DNA of 64,000 bases from Blautia hydrogenotrophica DSM 10507. GTDB taxonomy: Bacteria; Bacillota; Clostridia; Lachnospirales; Lachnospiraceae. The stretch's first letter is position 1; the number at the start of each line of letters is the position of its first letter. A model generated the notes under the pieces. That model did not search any database. It was not told the origin of the DNA and saw only the letters and a program-made list of their open reading frames with translations. Shown here piece after piece: positions 7,760-14,983 of the stretch. The position numbers and the translations under genes are program-made. The DNA lies in assembly GCF_034356035.1 (NCBI RefSeq), contig NZ_CP136423.1, positions 434,001 through 498,000 on the forward strand, given 5' to 3'.

Positions 7760-9988
7760 ATGCAGGAGAAAATCAAAGGATACATAGATCACATTATATT
7801 TCGGAATGAGGACAATGGGTACACAGTTTTCGTGTTGATTCAAGGAAAAGAAGAGCTCACCTGCGTGGGAACATTTCAGAGTATCTCTCCGGGAGAACTG
7901 ATTGAAGCCAGTGGAAAATATATTCAGCATCACACCTATGGAGATCAATTTCAGATCGATGCCTATGAGGTGAAAGTTCCGGAGGATACCCAGGCAATGG
8001 AGAGATATCTCGGGTCCGGGGCTATCAAAGGGATTGGGCCCGCTTTGGCCGCAAGGATTGTGAAAAAGTTCGGGGAAGAGACGGTCCGCATTGTGGAAGA
8101 GGAGCCGGAGAGGCTTTCTGAGGTGAAGGGAATCAGTGAGAAGAAAGCTCAGGAGATTGCTGCCCAGATTACAGAAAAAGCGGATATGAGGCAGGCTATG
8201 ATGTTCCTGCAAAAATACGGTATCACCCTTAATTTGGGAGCAAAAATCTACCATAAATACGGGCAGTCCCTCTATGGAGTACTTCAGGAAAATCCTTACC
8301 GTTTGGCAGAGGACATTGAGGGAGTGGGGTTTAAAATTGCCGATGAAATCGCTGCTAAGATTGGAATCCACACAGATTCTGACTATCGAATTCGCAGCGG
8401 ACTGCTCTATACTCTGCTTCAGGCTGTGGGAGAGGGACATATCTATCTTCCAAGAGAAATACTTTTGTCCAGAGCTGAGGATATCTTAGGGGTGGAAGCA
8501 GAGTATATGGAGAAACACCTGATGGATTTGGCGATTGAGAGAAAGATCGTGGTGAAGACGCAGGGAGAAGAGCAGAGAATTTATGGAAGCCAGTATTATT
8601 ATTTGGAGCTGAATACGGCAAGAATGCTGGCAGAACTAAATGTGCAGTGCCCGGAAAATCCAGTCACGGTGGAGAAAAACATCAGTAGAATTGAGGACGG
8701 TGTAGGAATTGAATTGGATGAGATGCAAAGAGAGGCAGTGCGGCAGGCAGCCGGATGTGGTCTGTTTATCTTGACAGGAGGTCCGGGCACTGGAAAGACA
8801 ACCACGATTAATATGATTATTCGGTATTTCGAGGCGGAGGGTATGAGTATTGCTTTGGCGGCTCCCACAGGCAGAGCAGCCAAGAGGATGACTGAGACTA
8901 CTGGGTGTGAGGCACAGACAATACATCGACTGTTGGAACTAAACGGCATGGGACAGGAGGAAGGCAAGGGAATTCACTTTGAGAGAAATGAAGAGAATCC
9001 TCTAGAGGTGGATGTGATTATCATTGATGAGATGTCGATGGTGGATATCCACTTGATACACGCTTTGCTGAGTGCAGTGACAGTGGGGACGAGGCTGATC
9101 TTGGTAGGAGATGTAGATCAGCTGCCCAGTGTAGGGCCGGGAAATGTGCTCAGAGATATCATCCGCTCGAAAGCATTCCCAGTGGTGGAGCTGAATAAGA
9201 TTTTTCGTCAGGCGACGCAAAGCGATATTGTAGTGAATGCGCATAAGATCAATGCGGGGCAGCCGGTCGCCCTGGACAACAGAAGCCGCGATTTTTTCTT
9301 TTTAAAGAGAGATAATGCAGACATTATAGTGAGAGTGATTTTAGCGCTGATTCAGGAAAAGCTACCGCCTTATGTCCAGTCGGAGCCTTTCGATATTCAA
9401 GTCTTAACACCCATGAGAAAAGGACTTCTGGGGGTAGAGCGGCTGAATCAGATTCTACAGTATTATCTGAACCCACCGTCTCATGAGAAAAAAGAAAAAG
9501 AGGTGGGAGGCGGACTTCTGCGTCAGGGTGATAAGGTGATGCAGGTGAAGAACAACTATCAGCTAGAGTGGGAGGTTCGAGGAAAATATGGAATACCGGT
9601 GGACAAAGGAGTCGGAGTTTTTAATGGAGATGTGGGAAGAATCTGTGAAATCAATGAGTTTGCCGAGATGCTGACTGTTGAATTTGAGGAGGGAAAGTTC
9701 GCGGACTATTCTTTTAAGCAGCTTGATGAACTGGAATTGGCTTATGCGGTTACGATTCATAAATCCCAGGGCAGTGAATATTCGGCGGTGATTATTCCGC
9801 TGTTAAATGGCCCTAAGATGCTGATGAACCGGAATCTTCTCTATACAGCGGTGACCAGAGCTCGAAAATGCGTTACTTTGGTGGGAAGTCCGCAGACCTT
9901 TCAGGAGATGATTCGAAATGAGAGACAACAGAAGAGATACAGCTCCTTGGATTTGCGGATTGAGGAATTGGGAGAACTGAAAATATAA
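7760..9988 (+). CDS. recD2: RecD2, ATP-dependent 5'-3' DNA helicase
   Basis: This 742-residue superfamily 1B helicase is the RecD-like protein of bacteria lacking RecBC and acts in DNA repair and fork maintenance. Seen are an N-terminal OB-like segment, helix-hairpin-helix repeats (AIKGIGPALAARI, LSEVKGISEKKAQ, EGVGFKIADEIA), Walker A GGPGTGKTTT, Walker B IIIDEMSMVD, motif III VGDVDQLPSVGPG, and the UvrD-like C-terminal motif VTIHKSQGSEY with YTAVTRA. The ATG at 7760 has TAGGAG six bases upstream. An in-frame start at 7682 would translate through the mreB terminator and is rejected. comFC follows after 8 bases, suggesting a shared transcript. Confidence 0.95.
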   Translation: MQEKIKGYIDHIIFRNEDNGYTVFVLIQGKEELTCVGTFQSISPGELIEASGKYIQHHTYGDQFQIDAYEVKVPEDTQAMERYLGSGAIKGIGPALAARIVKKFGEETVRIVEEEPERLSEVKGISEKKAQEIAAQITEKADMRQAMMFLQKYGITLNLGAKIYHKYGQSLYGVLQENPYRLAEDIEGVGFKIADEIAAKIGIHTDSDYRIRSGLLYTLLQAVGEGHIYLPREILLSRAEDILGVEAEYMEKHLMDLAIERKIVVKTQGEEQRIYGSQYYYLELNTARMLAELNVQCPENPVTVEKNISRIEDGVGIELDEMQREAVRQAAGCGLFILTGGPGTGKTTTINMIIRYFEAEGMSIALAAPTGRAAKRMTETTGCEAQTIHRLLELNGMGQEEGKGIHFERNEENPLEVDVIIIDEMSMVDIHLIHALLSAVTVGTRLILVGDVDQLPSVGPGNVLRDIIRSKAFPVVELNKIFRQATQSDIVVNAHKINAGQPVALDNRSRDFFFLKRDNADIIVRVILALIQEKLPPYVQSEPFDIQVLTPMRKGLLGVERLNQILQYYLNPPSHEKKEKEVGGGLLRQGDKVMQVKNNYQLEWEVRGKYGIPVDKGVGVFNGDVGRICEINEFAEMLTVEFEEGKFADYSFKQLDELELAYAVTIHKSQGSEYSAVIIPLLNGPKMLMNRNLLYTAVTRARKCVTLVGSPQTFQEMIRNERQQKRYSSLDLRIEELGELKI

Positions 9989-9996
9989 AGGAGGGA

Positions 9997-10716
9997 ATGA
10001 AATTTAGGATTAAGGAAAGTTTTTTGAACGCTCTCTATCCTCGTTGTTGTCCAATTTGTCATCAGATTTTGAAGGAACAGAATTGGCTAATTTGCCCGAA
10101 ATGCGAGGGCGAGCTAAAGCCAATAGGGGAACCGAGATGTAAAAAGTGCGGAAAGAGAATTTTTTACATGGAGAAAGAGTATTGTCAGGATTGCAGCAGA
10201 AGAGAGCATGTGTTTGATGAGGGAAGAGGAATTTTTGACTATGATGAGAGAATGCGTGCTTCTCTTTTAAAATACAAAGACGGGGGTCGCAGAGAATATG
10301 GAGATTTTTATGCACAGGCTATGATTAGATATGGAGGAATAGATCTGAGGCGTTGGAGACCGCAAGCAGTTCTGTCTGTTCCGATTCATCCCAGAAAAAA
10401 GAGAATAAGAGGGTTCGACCAGGCGGGATATCTGGCGAAGGTTGTGGCAGAGGCGACGGGACTTCCCTTATGCTGCGGTTACATGAGAAAAAAATCTGTG
10501 ACTTCTGCCCAAAAATCTCTGGAAGCTTCTATAAGAAGAAAAAACCTAAAAAATTCTTTTGAGGGAAGAGAAGGGGACTGGCAAATACGAAGACTTTTGG
10601 TGATTGACGATGTCTACACTACTGGGAGCACGGTTGATGCAGTCAGTGAGGAAGCAAAGCGACATGGCGTTGAGAATATCTATTTTTTGACGGTTTGTAT
10701 CGGAAGAGGGGACTGA
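9997..10716 (+). CDS. comFC: ComFC-type phosphoribosyltransferase-domain protein
   Basis: A 239-residue ComF family protein. The N-terminal half holds a zinc-ribbon-like set of cysteine pairs (CPIC, CPKC, CKKC, CQDC) and the C-terminal half a type I phosphoribosyltransferase fold with the PRPP loop LLVIDDVYTTGSTVD, including the expected acidic pair. In Bacillus and relatives comFC belongs to the natural transformation operon; in Clostridia it often sits alone, as here behind recD2, and its enzymatic role is unclear. The start at 9997 has AAGGAGGG almost touching it, so spacing is short. No comFA helicase is present in the window. Confidence 0.88.
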   Translation: MKFRIKESFLNALYPRCCPICHQILKEQNWLICPKCEGELKPIGEPRCKKCGKRIFYMEKEYCQDCSRREHVFDEGRGIFDYDERMRASLLKYKDGGRREYGDFYAQAMIRYGGIDLRRWRPQAVLSVPIHPRKKRIRGFDQAGYLAKVVAEATGLPLCCGYMRKKSVTSAQKSLEASIRRKNLKNSFEGREGDWQIRRLLVIDDVYTTGSTVDAVSEEAKRHGVENIYFLTVCIGRGD

Positions 10717-10773
10717 AAAAGCCCTTTTCATGGTCATAGATTTATGTTAGAATAATTTTATATGGATTCTAGG

Positions 10774-10837
10774 GTCAAAAGTTGGAAAATTTGTCTGTGT
10801 TTACACGATGTAAAATATTCATCAGGAAGCTTTTGAC
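10774..10837 (+). other. Structured stretch upstream of the membrane-protein/cdaA operon
   Basis: GTCAAAAG (10774-10781) pairs with CTTTTGAC (10830-10837) around a loop that has two small hairpins, GTGT-TT-ACAC at 10797-10806 and GATG/CATC at 10807-10823. It lies 20 bases before the ATG of the next gene and could be a leader structure or a repressor dyad. No known riboswitch class is recognised. Confidence 0.3.
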
Positions 10838-10856
10838 ATCTTAATCTGTATAAGAA

Positions 10857-11330
10857 ATGAACAGTTTGACTGAAAAGATGGAGAGAAATGAGGAATTTCT
10901 GATGCTAAATCTGGAAAAAGTGAAGTTGATGAATCATTTGGCGATGTACGAGAATAACGCGGGCAAAACATATCTTCCGATCAGTAAATTTTACCGGAGC
11001 GACTATATAGGGATGGCTTTGATTAAGAATTTTTTTCTGGTCACTATTGGATATCTTTTGCTGGTGGCAGTGATTTTTGCGTATTTTGCGGAATATCTGC
11101 TGAATAGCATTCATAAAATGAATTTGGTGACTCTGGGGGCTGAACTCATTATTGGCTATCTCGTAGTCCTCGCGGTCTATACTGTGCTGACTTATGTACA
11201 GTATTCTGTCAGATATCATCGCGCGAAAAAAAGTGTCAAGCAGTACTATATTCAGCTTACAAAGCTCGAAAGAATGTACGGCAAGAATGAAAAGAAGAAC
11301 GGTGACAGAAGAACCAGTAGGAGGAAATAA
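10857..11330 (+). CDS. Small two-TM membrane protein of unknown function, cdaA operon
   Basis: A 157-residue protein with a soluble N-terminus of about 55 residues, two predicted transmembrane helices (about 58-82 and 90-114) and a basic C-terminus ending in KKNGDRRTSRRK. I do not recognise a named family. It begins the run of genes that leads into cdaA and lies 5 bases before the next membrane-protein gene, so both may act with the c-di-AMP cyclase or simply share its transcript. The first ATG has no clear Shine-Dalgarno sequence; an in-frame ATG at 10902 has GAGGAA seven bases upstream and may be the true start. Confidence 0.6.
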   Translation: MNSLTEKMERNEEFLMLNLEKVKLMNHLAMYENNAGKTYLPISKFYRSDYIGMALIKNFFLVTIGYLLLVAVIFAYFAEYLLNSIHKMNLVTLGAELIIGYLVVLAVYTVLTYVQYSVRYHRAKKSVKQYYIQLTKLERMYGKNEKKNGDRRTSRRK

Positions 11331-11335
11331 GAAAA

Positions 11336-12484
11336 ATGACAACATTTTTGGAAATGAAGCAGAAGATAAAAAATTTCTATGGGCAGTATGAGATTTATAT
11401 CGTCCCATTTTTGAAGTTTATTTTGGCTTTGGCCAGTTTTATCTGGATTAATTCGATGCTTGGTTTCACAGAGGCTTTGAATAGCCCATTTGTTGTTGTG
11501 ATTCTGGCATTGTTATGTGCAATTTTGCCGGCAAACTTAATTTTATATCTAAGTTTTGCGATGGTGATTGGGCACTGTTACGGAATCGGGATTGAGGTGG
11601 CCGCCTTTGCACTGGTTCTGATTTTATTTATGTTGATTTTGTTTCTGCGTTTCAGTAATAAAGTAAACCTTGTAATGATTTTCACACCGCTGACTATGGG
11701 GCTGCACATACCGGCGCTACTTCCTGTGGGAAGCGGACTGCTGGCCAGTCCTATGGCAGCTCTTCCAGCCGGGTGTGGAGTGATTTTTTACTATTTTATT
11801 GATCTGGTGAGAGAACAGTCCGCGGTACTTCAAAACCAGGACACAGAGATTCCACAGAAGCTCAAAGTTTTGATGGATGGACTGATGAAAAATCAGGAGA
11901 TGTGGATGACGATGATTGCCTTTGTGGCAGTGATTTTATTGGTATATGCGATACGTACCAGAGCGTTTGACTATGCCTGGAGGGTATCCATTGTGGCAGG
12001 CGGAGTCACCTATATTTTTTTGATGCTGATTGGTGGACTGTTTCTGAATGTGCAGACTTCTATTTTGGAGCTGTTGATTTTCAGCGTGATCGCAATCTTA
12101 ATCGGGATGGTCTTGGAGCTCTTTGTGTTTGGAGGAGATTATAGTCGGACAGAGCGTCTGGAATATGAGGATGATGAGTACTATTATTATGTGAAAGCAG
12201 TTCCAAAGGCTACTGTGGCTACATCAGAGAGAAACATTAAAAAGATTAATGCGGCTCCTGAGCGCGAGGAAGAGAACAAACCGAATAAGAAGGGAGCGGA
12301 ATATGTGGTTTCTCGTTCGAGAGAGCAGTGGGAGCCGCAGGGAGAATCTCTGGACAGTATTCCTACTGAGAGGATGGAGCGAACCAGTGAATTGGAAGCA
12401 GATGCGCTTCCTCTTAAGGATGCCTCAGAGATAAAAGAAGTAGACTTTGAAAAGAAATTGGAGGAGTCTTTGAAGGACCTGTAA
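11336..12484 (+). CDS. Polytopic membrane protein with acidic cytoplasmic tail, unknown
   Basis: A 382-residue protein. Residues about 18-270 form roughly eight hydrophobic helices, including a glycine/proline-rich stretch around GLHIPALLPVGSG; the last 110 residues are hydrophilic and charged (YEDDEYYYYVK, then many Glu/Lys), likely a cytoplasmic tail. No family is recognised with confidence. It sits 22 bases before cdaA and 5 bases behind the two-TM protein gene, making a membrane-protein pair ahead of the cyclase. The start has AGGAGG nearby (TAGGAGGAAATAAGAAAA). Function unknown; involvement with CdaA at the membrane is only suggested by position. Confidence 0.7.
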   Translation: MTTFLEMKQKIKNFYGQYEIYIVPFLKFILALASFIWINSMLGFTEALNSPFVVVILALLCAILPANLILYLSFAMVIGHCYGIGIEVAAFALVLILFMLILFLRFSNKVNLVMIFTPLTMGLHIPALLPVGSGLLASPMAALPAGCGVIFYYFIDLVREQSAVLQNQDTEIPQKLKVLMDGLMKNQEMWMTMIAFVAVILLVYAIRTRAFDYAWRVSIVAGGVTYIFLMLIGGLFLNVQTSILELLIFSVIAILIGMVLELFVFGGDYSRTERLEYEDDEYYYYVKAVPKATVATSERNIKKINAAPEREEENKPNKKGAEYVVSRSREQWEPQGESLDSIPTERMERTSELEADALPLKDASEIKEVDFEKKLEESLKDL

Positions 12485-12506
12485 AACTTAGGGAAAGGAG
12501 GACAGA

Positions 12507-13394
12507 ATGAATAGTGTCAATCAGTTTCTAGAAAAGTATGTGTCAAAGATTTCATTGCCGAGTATAGGCATTATTGATATTATTGAAATTCTGATTATCT
12601 CCGTTTTCATATATCAATTTATGATTTGGATTAAGCAGACCAGAGCGTATACCTTGCTGAAGGGAATTATGGTAGTTCTGTGCTTTGTTATTGTGATCTA
12701 TATTTTTCATATGAACACATTGATCTGGATCATCAATAATGTGGCAACTGTCATGTTGACGGCATTGGTAATTATTTTTCAGCCGGAATTGCGGAAAATA
12801 CTGGAGCAGTTGGGACAGAAAAATATTATCGCCTCAGTGATTCCCTTTGAGAGCGGGAAAGAAGTGCAGGCCCGTTTTACAGATAAGACGATCAACGAGA
12901 TTGTGAAGGCCTGTTTTGACATGGGCGAGGTTAAGACGGGAGCTTTGATAGTGATTGAGCAGGAAGTCGTGCTGACAGAGTATGAGAGGACAGGAATTCT
13001 TCTGGATTCACTGATTACCAGCCAGCTGTTGATTAATATATTTGAGCACAATACTCCTCTACATGATGGAGCGGTAATTGTGCGGGGAAACCGAATTGTA
13101 GCGGCCACTTGTTATTTGCCATTGTCGGACAATATGGAGTTGAGTAAACAATTGGGAACTAGACACCGCGCCGGTGTGGGCATCAGCGAGGTGAGCGATT
13201 CCTTTACAATTATCGTCTCAGAAGAGACAGGAGAAGTTTCGACTGCAATGAACGGTGTGCTGAAGCGTAATATTACCAGTGCACAGCTGAAAGAACAACT
13301 TCTGCACGTACAGAATAAGACCGTCATCAATAACAGTAAACTGATCAGTCTATGGAAGGGTAGGGGAAAGTATGAAAAAAAGTCTGACCACTAA
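12507..13394 (+). CDS. cdaA: CdaA, membrane diadenylate cyclase
   Basis: Makes the second messenger c-di-AMP from two ATP. The 295-residue product has three N-terminal transmembrane helices (about residues 22-90) and a DAC domain with the two diagnostic motifs, DGA at 187-189 (LHDGAVIV) and RHR at 219-221 (GTRHRAGVGISE). The ATG is preceded by AAAGGAGG. Its last 23 bases overlap the start of cdaR in another frame, a sign of translational coupling to the regulator. The usual third gene, glmM, does not follow; an HPr-like gene and an L,D-transpeptidase do instead. Very secure. Confidence 0.97.
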   Translation: MNSVNQFLEKYVSKISLPSIGIIDIIEILIISVFIYQFMIWIKQTRAYTLLKGIMVVLCFVIVIYIFHMNTLIWIINNVATVMLTALVIIFQPELRKILEQLGQKNIIASVIPFESGKEVQARFTDKTINEIVKACFDMGEVKTGALIVIEQEVVLTEYERTGILLDSLITSQLLINIFEHNTPLHDGAVIVRGNRIVAATCYLPLSDNMELSKQLGTRHRAGVGISEVSDSFTIIVSEETGEVSTAMNGVLKRNITSAQLKEQLLHVQNKTVINNSKLISLWKGRGKYEKKSDH

Positions 13395-14670
13395 TATTCC
13401 TCTGAAGATCATGTCTGTTTTGGCGGCTATACTCATTTGGCTGATTATTGTCAATGTGGACAATCCGATAAAAACCAGGACGTTTCAAGATGTTCCGGTG
13501 GAGGTTTTAAATGAGGCATACATAGAAAGCGGAGGAAAAATGTGCCTGATTCCAGAGAATCAGGACTCAGTGAACGTAACGGTCACTGGAAAGAGAAAAA
13601 TTGTCGATGATTTGACCAAAGAAGATTTGAAAGCCACAGCTGACTTGAAACAGGTTGTGGATTTGGATACGGAGCCCATTATGGTGCCTATCACGGTGAC
13701 ATGTGCAGGAATTGACCAGAATAATGCTCAGGCAGCGCCAAGGAATATGGAAATCCAGATTGAGGAGATGATGACACAGGAATTCATTGTTACTGTGGAT
13801 ACTGGTGATGAGAAGCCTGGGAAAGGCTATGAGATAGGCTCTGTGGAGGCAAATCCAGAGAAAGTGAGAATCACGGGGCCTCAGTCACTGATTCGGAAGA
13901 TTGACCAGGTCATTGCATATGTGGATGACGTAGAGGGAATCACTAGCGACACAACGAAACAGGTACAGCTGAAGATTATTGATAAAAATCAGGAAGGGCT
14001 CTCAGAGAGTCAGATGAAGTATCTGAAATATGATATCTCATCGCCGGAGGTTTCTGTGACTGTGAATTTGTGGAAAGTGAAATCGGATGTGACTGTGAAA
14101 GCTGATTACGTGGGGGCTCCCGCAGATGGCTATAAAGTGAATGGGTTGACAATGACACCCAGTGAGATTAGTGTGGCTGGAGACGAAGAGGCACTGAGAG
14201 AGCTGGAGGAGCAAGGAAATACAATTTGGATATCAGCAGATCAGATTGATGTATCCGGGCACAGTGAGGACTTTGAGACAAAGATAAATTTGACAGATTT
14301 TCTACCCTCAAATTTGAAGCTCACGTCGGGTACGAGTGAGACGTTGATTGTGAAGACAGAAATATTACCTTTAGGAAGTCAAGCCTATACGATTTCTACC
14401 AAAGACATTACAGTGAAAAATGCACCATCTAATTTGGAAGTTGTGTTTGAGACCGATAAGATTGAGATCCGGGTGAGGGAAAATGGAGCCAGCTTAGATA
14501 GTCTGAAGGTAAGTGATATTCAGGCGTCCATTAACTTGGATGGAAAGAAGGCAGGCAGTTATCAGATACCGGTGGAAGTAGTTTTGCCGGATGGCTATAC
14601 ATTGGTAAGTGAGATCAACACAGATGTAAAATTGTCAGAGACCACAGAGGTAACGATACCAGGAGAGTAG
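13372..14670 (+). CDS. cdaR: CdaR, YbbR-domain regulator of CdaA
   Basis: A 432-residue extracytoplasmic protein with one N-terminal transmembrane anchor (residues about 10-27, PLKIMSVLAAILIWLIIVNV) and repeated YbbR beta domains over the rest of its length, recognisable by recurring VTITG-like strands such as VRITGPQSLI and the NVTVTGKR segment. CdaR binds CdaA and tunes c-di-AMP synthesis. The start codon lies inside the 3' end of cdaA (23-base overlap) with GGGGAAAG just upstream. The HPr-like gene starts 10 bases after its stop. Confidence 0.93.
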   Translation: MKKSLTTNIPLKIMSVLAAILIWLIIVNVDNPIKTRTFQDVPVEVLNEAYIESGGKMCLIPENQDSVNVTVTGKRKIVDDLTKEDLKATADLKQVVDLDTEPIMVPITVTCAGIDQNNAQAAPRNMEIQIEEMMTQEFIVTVDTGDEKPGKGYEIGSVEANPEKVRITGPQSLIRKIDQVIAYVDDVEGITSDTTKQVQLKIIDKNQEGLSESQMKYLKYDISSPEVSVTVNLWKVKSDVTVKADYVGAPADGYKVNGLTMTPSEISVAGDEEALRELEEQGNTIWISADQIDVSGHSEDFETKINLTDFLPSNLKLTSGTSETLIVKTEILPLGSQAYTISTKDITVKNAPSNLEVVFETDKIEIRVRENGASLDSLKVSDIQASINLDGKKAGSYQIPVEVVLPDGYTLVSEINTDVKLSETTEVTIPGE

Positions 14671-14680
14671 AGGTGTTTTT

Positions 14681-14944
14681 ATGAGAAGCTGTAAAGTACA
14701 GGTAAAAAATCCGACAGGGCTGCATCTACGGCCAGCAGGTAATTTGTGTAAAGAAGCATTGAAGTACAAATCAATGGTTACTTTTAATTTTAACGGTGGG
14801 ACCGCGAACGCGAAAAGCGTGCTGAGTGTTCTTGGGGCCTGCGTAAAATGTGGCGATGAGATTGAATTAGTATGTGAAGGGGAGGATGAGGAAAAAGCGT
14901 TAGAGACATTGACTAGCTTTATTGAGTCGGGGCTTGGAGAATGA
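14681..14944 (+). CDS. HPr family phosphocarrier-like protein
   Basis: An 87-residue HPr fold protein. The active-site histidine and arginine are present (His15, Arg17 in TGLHLRPAG) and so is the HPr-kinase target serine (Ser46, in NAKSVLSVLG). Two features differ from a textbook PTS HPr: the active-site context is HLRPAG rather than HARPA, and the Ser46 region reads SVLSVLG. It therefore could be the general PTS HPr or a Crh-like regulatory paralogue; retention of His15 argues for phosphocarrier ability. No enzyme I gene is nearby. Its place between cdaR and a cell-wall enzyme is notable. Confidence 0.85.
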   Translation: MRSCKVQVKNPTGLHLRPAGNLCKEALKYKSMVTFNFNGGTANAKSVLSVLGACVKCGDEIELVCEGEDEEKALETLTSFIESGLGE

Positions 14945-14983
14945 AAAAATTTATGAGTAAGGAGAACGAAGCAGGAGGAAAAA

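Noticed and set aside
13372..13394. Possible frameshift or fusion of cdaA and cdaR
   Set aside because: Both proteins have complete domains and normal ends; a 23-base overlap is ordinary translational coupling.
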